In this document: positions 54,764 to 62,065 of the stretch, piece by piece
Numbering within the stretch: position 1 is the stretch's first letter
How the letters are laid out: each line of letters begins with the position of its first letter
Source of the DNA: Bacteroidota bacterium
GTDB lineage: Bacteria > Bacteroidota > Bacteroidia > Chitinophagales > JADIYW01
Length of the DNA: 64,000 nucleotides
Direction: 5' to 3'
NCBI GenBank assembly: GCA_963169645.1
Contig: CAUJCO010000013.1
Coordinates: 386,142-450,141 of the forward strand
Notes under the pieces: generated by a model
Told to the model about the DNA's origin: nothing
Seen by the model: the letters and a program-made list of their open reading frames with translations, nothing else
Database searches by the model: none
Translations under genes and position numbers: made by a program

Positions 54764-56020
54764 TTATCGTTCACTCACCGCAACGTACGGACGGAGTGTT
54801 GCACCTGTATATATTTGGCGCGGGCGACCAATTGGTTCTTTGTTTTCTTTCATTTCTTTCCATTGAGCAACCCATCCTGGTAATCTTCCTAATGCAAATA
54901 ACGTAGTAAATGTATCTGTTGGGAATTCCATTGCTTTATAGATAATTCCTGAATAGAAGTCAACGTTTGGATACAATTTTCTTGTTACAAAATATTCATC
55001 GTGTAAAGCAGCTTGTTCTAATTCTGTTGCGATAGTTAATTTTTTATCTTTCACACCTAAATCGTTCAATACTTCATCACAAGATTTCTTTATAATACGT
55101 GCTCTTGGATCAAAGTTTTTATACACGCGATGCCCGAAGCCCATTAAACGGAAACCGGAATTTTTATCTTTCGCCATTGCCACGAATTTAGCGGTATCAC
55201 CACCATCTTTTTCAATGGCTTCTAATTGCTCCAATACTGCTTGGTTAGCACCACCGTGCAATGGACCCCAAAGTGCACTGATGCCGGCACTAATAGATGC
55301 ATAAATATTTGCATTGGATGAACCAACAATACGAACAGTAGAAGTAGAACAATTTTGTTCGTGGTCTGCGTGTAAGATGAGTAATTTATCCATTGCATCC
55401 ACTAATACAGCAGATGCCGGTTTGCCGAATGTCATTTGTAAGAAATTAGAAACGTAATCTGCATTTTTATCATTCGGAATAAAATCTAAACCTTGTGAGT
55501 TTCTAATAACCATTGCTACCAATACCGGAAATTTTGCCAAGATATTGATGATATTTTCTTCGCTCAATTTTGCTCCATCGCCAAACACTCCGGAAAGTGC
55601 AACTGTTACAGCAGCTAATTGTGCCATCGGATGCGTACCTTTTGGCATCGCTTTTAAGATTGCTCCGGTTTCAGCCGGCACATCGGAAGCATCTTTTAAT
55701 TTTTGATTGAAATCAGCTAACTGTGCAGCTGTTGGTAATTCGCCATACAATAATAAATAGGCAACTTCTGTAAAGTTAGACTTCTCTGCTAAATCAGAGA
55801 TATCGTAACCACGATAACGAAGAATACCTTCTTCGCCATCTAAGAATGTAATTTTACTGGTGGTTGCACCTGTGTTCTTATATCCAAAATCTAATGTTAC
55901 AAATCCGGTTTCTTCTCGAAGTTTATCAATGTTGATGGCATATTCATTTTCTGTACCAACCAAAACAGGTAACTCTGATGTTTTACCATTCAGTGTTATG
56001 CTTACTTTTTCTGCTGACAT
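54764..56020 (-). CDS. gltA: Citrate synthase
   Basis: GltA condenses oxaloacetate and acetyl-CoA. The 418-residue protein is of the hexameric bacterial type: a beta-rich N-terminal domain, FLDGEEGILRYRGYDI, LILHADHEQNCSTSTVR with a catalytic His, GPLHGGANQAVLE, GFGHRVYKNFDPRA with the second His, and PNVDFYSGI with the catalytic Asp. TATTTTTA upstream is a weak -7 candidate. Confidence 0.96.
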   Translation of the reverse strand: MSAEKVSITLNGKTSELPVLVGTENEYAINIDKLREETGFVTLDFGYKNTGATTSKITFLDGEEGILRYRGYDISDLAEKSNFTEVAYLLLYGELPTAAQLADFNQKLKDASDVPAETGAILKAMPKGTHPMAQLAAVTVALSGVFGDGAKLSEENIINILAKFPVLVAMVIRNSQGLDFIPNDKNADYVSNFLQMTFGKPASAVLVDAMDKLLILHADHEQNCSTSTVRIVGSSNANIYASISAGISALWGPLHGGANQAVLEQLEAIEKDGGDTAKFVAMAKDKNSGFRLMGFGHRVYKNFDPRARIIKKSCDEVLNDLGVKDKKLTIATELEQAALHDEYFVTRKLYPNVDFYSGIIYKAMEFPTDTFTTLFALGRLPGWVAQWKEMKENKEPIGRPRQIYTGATLRPYVAVSER

Positions 56021-56103
56021 ATCTTTTATATTGTGGCTTAAAAATACAAAAAAGAAAAATGATTAAAAGTTAAGATAATATTACTCTACTTTAATATTAC
56101 TAC

Positions 56104-57015
56104 TTACTTTTCCGGATTAAATTCTTCTGAAACGACAATATCTCGCACCGGCATATTTTTGGGAACTAAACCACTGAGTAGAATAGCTTTTGATATTTGA
56201 CGTTTTAAAAGAAAACTTGTAAATCCTTGTATCACCAACTCTGGGCAACTCCCGATATAGATACTTATGGGTCTATCTAACGGATATTGTTCGTTGGCAA
56301 TTGTTTGTTGCGAAATTGCCGTTACTTTATTCTTATAAGAAACAGGTAATATTTTAAAATTAGCACGAATAAATTGTGCTTTTTGCTCAAACTTATTACT
56401 TAAAAGATTAAACGGGATAAAGCCAATTGCATTTTTATTCCGACGTACATATTCAATAACTTCATCGGCGTTTTGCAATACGTATGCCTGTTTAAAATCA
56501 TCCTTAGAAGATTGAGAAATTTGCATCAGCGTACGTGCAATACCGGATTTAGCGTTATCGAAAACAAGTTGAGTTTGTTTATTATTTAATAGGCTTTTGG
56601 TTTGTTCTATCGTGAAAACGGAATCTACATTTTCTTTATTCGAAATAACGGCAATGGCATCATATGCAAAAGTAATTTTTTCTAGCTCCACATCTTGAGC
56701 AATGGATGCATTATTTATTTCATTTTCATCCAACAATCTACTTATCGCAATAGCTCTGTTTTTTTTAGTTTTAAAACGCTGGATGGTAATATCTTCCGGT
56801 GTATAAATAAAATTGATATGTGCTTTTGGAAAATAATTTTGATAAATAACAACTAATGGCTGCAACACATCTTTCAAATTGGAATCAGCTTCAATATCTA
56901 TGCTTCCAACATTCCAATCATTATTAGCTTGTTTGGATGTAGTATTAGATTGGCATGCTAAAAACAACTGAACAATAAGGAAAATAGATAAGAAAATAAT
57001 GTACCTGTTTTTCAT
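56104..57015 (-). CDS. PstS-like substrate-binding lipoprotein
   Basis: The 303-residue protein has a lipoprotein signal (FLIVQLFLACQSN, Cys at about residue 21) and a periplasmic binding fold of the phosphate-binding type (IDIEADSNLKDVLQPLVVIY, TFAYDAIAVISNKEN, IGFIPFNLLS). Solute-binding proteins of this kind are often found near TonB/ExbBD genes in Bacteroidota; the ligand is unknown. Its start overlaps the stop of the preceding 67-residue membrane protein (ATGA), so the two are coupled. Confidence 0.8.
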   Translation of the reverse strand: MKNRYIIFLSIFLIVQLFLACQSNTTSKQANNDWNVGSIDIEADSNLKDVLQPLVVIYQNYFPKAHINFIYTPEDITIQRFKTKKNRAIAISRLLDENEINNASIAQDVELEKITFAYDAIAVISNKENVDSVFTIEQTKSLLNNKQTQLVFDNAKSGIARTLMQISQSSKDDFKQAYVLQNADEVIEYVRRNKNAIGFIPFNLLSNKFEQKAQFIRANFKILPVSYKNKVTAISQQTIANEQYPLDRPISIYIGSCPELVIQGFTSFLLKRQISKAILLSGLVPKNMPVRDIVVSEEFNPEK

Positions 57016-57215
57016 TCTGATTCTTTTAATGCATGGAACGCTCTATACAATCTAAACAAACCATACGCCATTAATAACACGGCAAATAAGATTTTTGTTG
57101 TGCCTTTTAATAAGGCTAATTGCATCGGCAAAGCCATTAACACAATACCTAAGATAATATAGGCAATGGCAATACAAAAACGTAAAATAAATGCCGGATT
57201 AAAATAAGATTTCAT
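57012..57215 (-). CDS. Small two-helix membrane protein coupled to the PstS-like lipoprotein
   Basis: The 67-residue protein has two hydrophobic helices (FCIAIAYIILGIVLMALP and ILFAVLLMAYGLFRLY) with a short loop and a charged end. No family is recognised. It lies 143 bp after the tonB operon and behind its terminator, and has its own -7-like box (TAATTTTA, 57220-57227) four bases before the ATG. Confidence 0.78.
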   Translation of the reverse strand: MKSYFNPAFILRFCIAIAYIILGIVLMALPMQLALLKGTTKILFAVLLMAYGLFRLYRAFHALKESE

Positions 57216-57219
57216 GGTA

Positions 57220-57227
57220 TAAAATTA
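57220..57227 (-). promoter_or_regulatory. -7-like box four bases before the small membrane protein
   Basis: TAATTTTA on the minus strand is a variant of TAnnTTTG. It is followed by TACC and then the ATG, the same geometry as nadB. Confidence 0.4.
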
Positions 57228-57307
57228 CACAATCTTATTTGTTATAAAGGAACAAATGTATTGATGTAAAAAGGAATTTAAGAATTTATATTTCTGAAGT
57301 AAAGAGC

Positions 57308-57337
57308 AAAAAAAATAGCCTCAAAAAAGAGGCTATT
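57308..57337 (-). terminator. Terminator of the exbBD-tonB operon
   Basis: GAGGCTATT (57329-57337) pairs with AATAGCCTC (57314-57322) over an A6 loop. On the minus strand a T run follows at 57308-57313. Confidence 0.85.
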
Positions 57338-57358
57338 ATCATTTGAAAAAAAGATTTA

Positions 57359-58192
57359 TTAGTTAGATAGTTTGAATGTAACCGGCAATACGTAAAATAC
57401 TTTTACTTTTTTACCACGTTGCGTTCCTGGTGTCCATTTAGGCATTGCCTTTACAACACGCATTGCTTCATCAGCACAACCGCCTCCTACACCATCTTTT
57501 AATATTTCCGGATTTCTTACAGATCCGTCCACATCAACATAAAACTTCACGATTACTTTTCCTTCCAAGTTATTTTCACGAGCTAAAGATGGATATTTAA
57601 TATTTTTACTTAAATATTTCATCATCTCTACTGGTCCGCCCGGATACGTTGGCATTACTTCTGCACGGTCAAAAATTTCCGGTTCTTTTGGTGCTTCCGG
57701 TTCCGGAGCAGTAGCAGGGCCGTTTCCTGGTTTTTCATCTGTTACAATTGCTTTTGCTTCTTTATCACCTTCTTGCGTAACTGTAGAAATAGCTACTTCT
57801 TTTGTTTCTTCTACTTTGGTAACAGGCGTTTCTTCCGCTACTTCCGCATCCTTTTTTGCTATCATCTCTACAAATTTCACTGTAGGACGTTGTGGTGGCG
57901 GCGGCGGCGGTGGTGGCGGTGGTGGTGCTGCTTCAACCGGTGGTGGCACATCCTCCATCACCACATCTGTCATTTCTAAGTCTACTACTTTTTCTTTTTT
58001 ATTGGCACGTGAGAAAACACCTAGTCTTAAAATTAAGATAAGTGCTATAAAACCCGCCATAGAATAAAGAAAACCACGTAGTGTATTTTTATTTACCAAT
58101 TTGCGCAATACATAAGCACCATAATCTTTATTCAGATTATCGAACACGATATCGTCCCAAGAGGCATTTTTATAATCTTTTATTGTGCTCAT
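57359..58192 (-). CDS. tonB: TonB family energy transducer
   Basis: The 277-residue protein has a cytoplasmic start (NLNKDYGAYVLRKLVNKNT, typical of Bacteroidota TonB), one membrane helix (LYSMAGFIALILILRLGVF), a Pro-rich stretch of eleven consecutive Pro residues near position 95, and the C-terminal TonB domain (YPGGPVEMMKYLSKNIKYP, VIVKFYVDVDGSV, MPKWTPGTQRGKKVKV). TonB passes proton-motive energy to outer-membrane receptors. It is the last gene of the exbB-exbD-exbD-tonB operon. Confidence 0.93.
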   Translation of the reverse strand: MSTIKDYKNASWDDIVFDNLNKDYGAYVLRKLVNKNTLRGFLYSMAGFIALILILRLGVFSRANKKEKVVDLEMTDVVMEDVPPPVEAAPPPPPPPPPPPQRPTVKFVEMIAKKDAEVAEETPVTKVEETKEVAISTVTQEGDKEAKAIVTDEKPGNGPATAPEPEAPKEPEIFDRAEVMPTYPGGPVEMMKYLSKNIKYPSLARENNLEGKVIVKFYVDVDGSVRNPEILKDGVGGGCADEAMRVVKAMPKWTPGTQRGKKVKVFYVLPVTFKLSN

Positions 58193-58205
58193 AGTTTATT
58201 TTTAG

Positions 58206-58769
58206 TTAGTCAGATGTCTTTGCATTTCCACCATTTGCAATGGCTTCCAATTCTAATGGGTCAATATCTTGAATGGCATAAATTTTTGTTTTTGTTATGT
58301 CCATTTCATCCAAAATATCTACCATATTTTTATAGTTAGAATCATCTGTAAGTTTAATCAATACGATCATTTGGCTATCGCCTTCTTTATCTAAACCAAA
58401 TTTTGCTTTTACTTCTTTTTGCTTATCTAAAATAATCTCACGGATACCTTTTGGAGTATAGTCGGTTTGTTTAAGGCCGGCTACGGTTGTTCCGGGGTAA
58501 TACCAGAGTGTATTCTCTTTATCGGCAATTAAGTTGAGCACTTTTGATTCTTTTACTTCCGTAGGTGGAGCATTCAAATCTTTCTTAGGCATGGACAAGT
58601 TCATGGCTACAGATTTTCCCAATTGGGTAGTAAGCATGAAGAAGGATATCAATAAGAAAGCCAAATCCACCATAGGTGTTAAGTCAACTTTTGTCGACAT
58701 CTTTTTGGAACGGACACCGCCTTTATGTTTGCCGTGTCCGCCACCGGACGAGGTATCTAAATCTGCCAT
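58206..58769 (-). CDS. exbD: ExbD/TolR-type protein, second copy
   Basis: The 187-residue protein has a charged Gly/His/Lys N-terminus, the ExbD helix with the proton-relay Asp (VDLTPMVDLAFLLISFFMLTT) and a periplasmic domain with an insert around IADKENTLWYYPGTT. It lies between the first ExbD and TonB with 13-16 bp gaps. Two unequal ExbD proteins per operon are common in Bacteroidota. Confidence 0.9.
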   Translation of the reverse strand: MADLDTSSGGGHGKHKGGVRSKKMSTKVDLTPMVDLAFLLISFFMLTTQLGKSVAMNLSMPKKDLNAPPTEVKESKVLNLIADKENTLWYYPGTTVAGLKQTDYTPKGIREIILDKQKEVKAKFGLDKEGDSQMIVLIKLTDDSNYKNMVDILDEMDITKTKIYAIQDIDPLELEAIANGGNAKTSD

Positions 58770-58785
58770 ATTCTATTTTGTTTTG

Positions 58786-59427
58786 TTAATCGGCCTTACC
58801 TTCAAGCATCGTGATTAGCTTATAGCGATTCACATCTTTTTCTTTTAGGATTTCGATTACACGTTTTACACCTTTAATATTTGTATCTTGATCACCTTTT
58901 ATTGCTATCGGTGGTTGATCTTCATTTTCTTCTTCTGCGTATACATAACGAATTGCCATAATCCAATCGGCTAGTTGATTATCCGTAGAATCGGTTGGGA
59001 TTCCGGTTAATTTTCCGGCGCGTTGTAATTCCATTAAATTGCTTGCACTTTGTGTTACGACTGAAGGTAGCTGACTGATGGGTGAACCGAATATTTCTTG
59101 ACGCACGAATAATTTTTTCGTTTGATCATTCATTGGGATATTAGCATACTTTTCTTTATTTAATTCAAAGAATTTATCTAATATCTGCAATTTTCTATCC
59201 GGTTTACCTACTGCCATGTACACTTTTCCGTCTTTATCTACGGTAAATGTTACAAACTTATCCGCTACTTCTTCCGTTGCTCTGGAAGTGGGTGATTTAA
59301 TAGGAACAATTTCTGTTGGCTTGAATTTGGCAGTCAAAATAAAGAAAGATAGCAACAAGAAAGCTACGTCACACATGGCGGTCATGTCCACCCATGTGCT
59401 GCTTCGTTTTACTTTAAACTTTGGCAT
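58786..59427 (-). CDS. exbD: ExbD/TolR-type protein, first copy
   Basis: The 213-residue protein has the ExbD helix with the Asp (VDMTAMCDVAFLLLSFFILTA) and a periplasmic domain of about 165 residues, longer than in E. coli ExbD (141 residues in total), ending in VKRVIEILKEKDVNRYKLITML. It follows exbB by 24 bp. Confidence 0.9.
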   Translation of the reverse strand: MPKFKVKRSSTWVDMTAMCDVAFLLLSFFILTAKFKPTEIVPIKSPTSRATEEVADKFVTFTVDKDGKVYMAVGKPDRKLQILDKFFELNKEKYANIPMNDQTKKLFVRQEIFGSPISQLPSVVTQSASNLMELQRAGKLTGIPTDSTDNQLADWIMAIRYVYAEEENEDQPPIAIKGDQDTNIKGVKRVIEILKEKDVNRYKLITMLEGKAD

Positions 59428-59451
59428 TTTCTTGTTCTTTTCTTTTTATTA

Positions 59452-60234
59452 TTAATGTTTACGACTAGCAAATGTTTGAGCGATTGTATATCCTAATTCA
59501 TCGATAGCATATGTAAGCTTATCGATTTTTTGTGTACAAAGGTTGTAGAAAATAATTGCTAATGCAGAAGTGAAGATACCTAATGCTGTATTGATTAAGG
59601 CCTCAGAGATACCTTCTGCTAATTTTTCCGGGTCAGAACCACCGGCACCTGCCAAACCTTTGAACGCTTTAATCATACCGATAACCGTTCCTAATAATGC
59701 GATTAATGTACCTACAGAAGCGATAGTAGCTAATACCCACATGTTTTTTTCCAATGCCGGTAATTCTAATGCCGTAGTTTCTTCAACTTCTTTTTGGATG
59801 TTTAAGATTTTTTGCTCACCGGTTAATTCGGTGTTTTTTTCCATATCAGCATATTTATGCAAACCTGCTTGTACCACGTTTGCTACAGCTCCTTTTTGTT
59901 TGTTACATTCTGCTAATGCACCATTGATATCGTTAGAAACCAATTTTGATTTAATATTTTGTAAGAAAGTTTCCAATGCACCAGAACCTTGTGCTTTGCT
60001 GATAGTTAATAAACGCTCGATAGCGAATGTGATACAGATAATAAATGTAGCCATCAAGAAAGGTACAATGAAACCGCCTTTATACATTAAGCCTATTACA
60101 TTTTGTTCGCCAGATGTTTTTACCTGACCTTTGAATACAGTATAGAAAATTACATTACAGACAATAATTGCAATTAGAACTACTAATCCGATGCCTAATC
60201 CACCTGAACTCTTTTTTGTTTGTGCTTGTGCCAT
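59452..60234 (-). CDS. exbB: MotA/TolQ/ExbB proton channel protein
   Basis: The 260-residue protein has three membrane segments (LGIGLVVLIAIIVCNVIFY, GFIVPFLMATFIICITFAI and the ATIASVGTLIALLGTVIGM/ALINTALGIFTSALAIIFY pair) and the MotA/ExbB signature around LLGTVIGMIKAF. It forms the proton channel with ExbD. It leads the operon; TATTTTTA at 60286-60293 is a weak -7 candidate, and the 265-bp gap before mnmE shows nothing else. Confidence 0.93.
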   Translation of the reverse strand: MAQAQTKKSSGGLGIGLVVLIAIIVCNVIFYTVFKGQVKTSGEQNVIGLMYKGGFIVPFLMATFIICITFAIERLLTISKAQGSGALETFLQNIKSKLVSNDINGALAECNKQKGAVANVVQAGLHKYADMEKNTELTGEQKILNIQKEVEETTALELPALEKNMWVLATIASVGTLIALLGTVIGMIKAFKGLAGAGGSDPEKLAEGISEALINTALGIFTSALAIIFYNLCTQKIDKLTYAIDELGYTIAQTFASRKH

Positions 60235-60499
60235 AATTTGTCAATTTAATTTTAAAATGATGTTGTTTTAATATTTTAGAAGCGGTAAAAATATGCCTTT
60301 TTTTTTATTTCTATTGCATTTGTGAACGAAAAAATGAAGTTAATATTGCAACATCATTGCATGAATTAACGTTTCTTTAGATAGACTACTCCTATTTATA
60401 GCTATAAACGAATAAAACAAAACACACATTGTACACTAAAAAAACAAAATAAATTGGTGTAATAATAATAGAAAATAGCGTCCGGAAATTAGAAACAAT

Positions 60500-61873
60500 C
60501 TATTTTCCGATACAAAATTTTCCAAAGATAGTAGCAAGGATATCCTTGTCAACATCGATACTACCGGTTATTGATCCTAAATGACGCAAGGCAGTTTTTA
60601 AATCCTGCGAAATAAAATCAGATGAAATCTGTTGCTGCAATCCGGCAAGCACATTATCAATAGCTTGTTCGGAAAGTTGAAGGGCTTCGTAATGTCGTTG
60701 ATTGGTAATTACTATAGCATCTTGTGTTGTATTATTATCTTCCAACACTTTTTGTAATAATAAATCTTTTAAGGTTTGGATGCCCGTATTTTCTTTAGCA
60801 GAAATAGCAATCCAATCTGTCGATGTTTCATTTTGTATAATCGCATCTTGCGTAATATCATGTTTGTTTGCCAGCACAATTACCTTCTTATCTTTTGGAA
60901 TGACATTTAATGCTTGAACAACTTCAGTCTTATTTTCTTGGCTCGAGTCGTATAAATAAAGTACTATTTGTGCCTTCTGTATCGTCTCTTTACTTCGTTC
61001 TACTCCAATTTTTTCAATCACATCTGTAGTATCTCTCAAGCCTGCAGTATCAATAAATCGGAATAAGATGCCTTCTATTGTTAGTGTTTCTTCTATCGTA
61101 TCTCTTGTTGTTCCGGCAATATCCGACACGATGGCACGTTCTTCTTGTACTAAAATATTTAACAATGTAGACTTTCCGGCATTCGGCTTACCCACAATTG
61201 CCACCGGCACACCTGTTTTTATGGCATTTCCGAATTTAAACGATGAAGACAATCTATAAATCTCATCTTTTATGGCATGTAATAATGATATTAATTTTTC
61301 TCTGTTGGCAAACTCTACATCTTCTTCTCCAAAATCCAATTCTAATTCAATCAACGCTGTAAATTCTATTAAAGATTGGCGAAGTTCTGCCAATTTATGT
61401 GTAATACCACCACGCATCTGTTGCATAGCAATTTTATGTGCAGCTTGTGAATCCGAAGCAATTAAATCGGCTACGGCTTCTGCTTGCGATAAATCAAATC
61501 GACCATTTAAATAAGCACGTTGTGTAAATTCGCCGGCTCTTGCCAAACGGCAACCTTTTTCGAGTAATAATTCTATCACTCGATTTAAAATATAAGGTGA
61601 ACCATGACATGAAATTTCTACAACATTTTCTTTCGTATAAGAATTCGGAGCTATAAATAAACTAACCAAAACCTCATCTATAATTTCATTTGCAGCAACT
61701 AATTTTCCTAAGTGGATAGTATGTGATTTTTGTGCCAATAAATTCTTTCCTTCAAAAATGGAATTAACGATATTTAAGGATTCCTTTCCGGATACACGGA
61801 TAACACCAATAGCACCAATGGCATTCGGTGTAGCTATTGCAACAATGGTATCCTCAAAATCAACATTAAACAT
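60500..61873 (-). CDS. mnmE: tRNA modification GTPase MnmE
   Basis: MnmE with MnmG makes the cmnm5 modification at tRNA U34. The 457-residue protein has the N-terminal formyl-THF domain (DTIVAIATPNAIGAIGVIRVSG), the helical region (GEFTQRAYLNGRFDLSQAEAV), G1 GKPNAGKSTLLN, switch II DTAGLRDT, NKHD (G4), and the C-terminal FCIGK with the catalytic Cys. It is intact and of usual length, and divergent from the SLBB gene. Confidence 0.96.
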   Translation of the reverse strand: MFNVDFEDTIVAIATPNAIGAIGVIRVSGKESLNIVNSIFEGKNLLAQKSHTIHLGKLVAANEIIDEVLVSLFIAPNSYTKENVVEISCHGSPYILNRVIELLLEKGCRLARAGEFTQRAYLNGRFDLSQAEAVADLIASDSQAAHKIAMQQMRGGITHKLAELRQSLIEFTALIELELDFGEEDVEFANREKLISLLHAIKDEIYRLSSSFKFGNAIKTGVPVAIVGKPNAGKSTLLNILVQEERAIVSDIAGTTRDTIEETLTIEGILFRFIDTAGLRDTTDVIEKIGVERSKETIQKAQIVLYLYDSSQENKTEVVQALNVIPKDKKVIVLANKHDITQDAIIQNETSTDWIAISAKENTGIQTLKDLLLQKVLEDNNTTQDAIVITNQRHYEALQLSEQAIDNVLAGLQQQISSDFISQDLKTALRHLGSITGSIDVDKDILATIFGKFCIGK

Positions 61874-62037
61874 AACAATATGATTATTAAAAACTTACAA
61901 ACTAATATTTGGTTGTAGTAAATAAAAGCAAAGATAATTCTTATCCTATTCATTACCACATTAAAATATTGTACATTTTTTTAGATATTTCAATAATGTA
62001 CTTACATAAATGGTTTTAATATTAACTTATAGTTTAT

Positions 62038-62045
62038 TACCTTTG
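62038..62045 (+). promoter_or_regulatory. -7 box of the polysaccharide-export gene
   Basis: TACCTTTG matches TAnnTTTG; the predicted start near 62049 gives a leader of about 17 nt rich in CAA before the ATG at 62066. Confidence 0.6.
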
Positions 62046-62065
62046 TTCGTCAACAACAACAATAA

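Noticed and set aside
57890-57930. GGC-rich tract in tonB as an expanded microsatellite or foreign DNA
   Set aside because: It simply encodes the proline run of the TonB linker, which is expected in this family.
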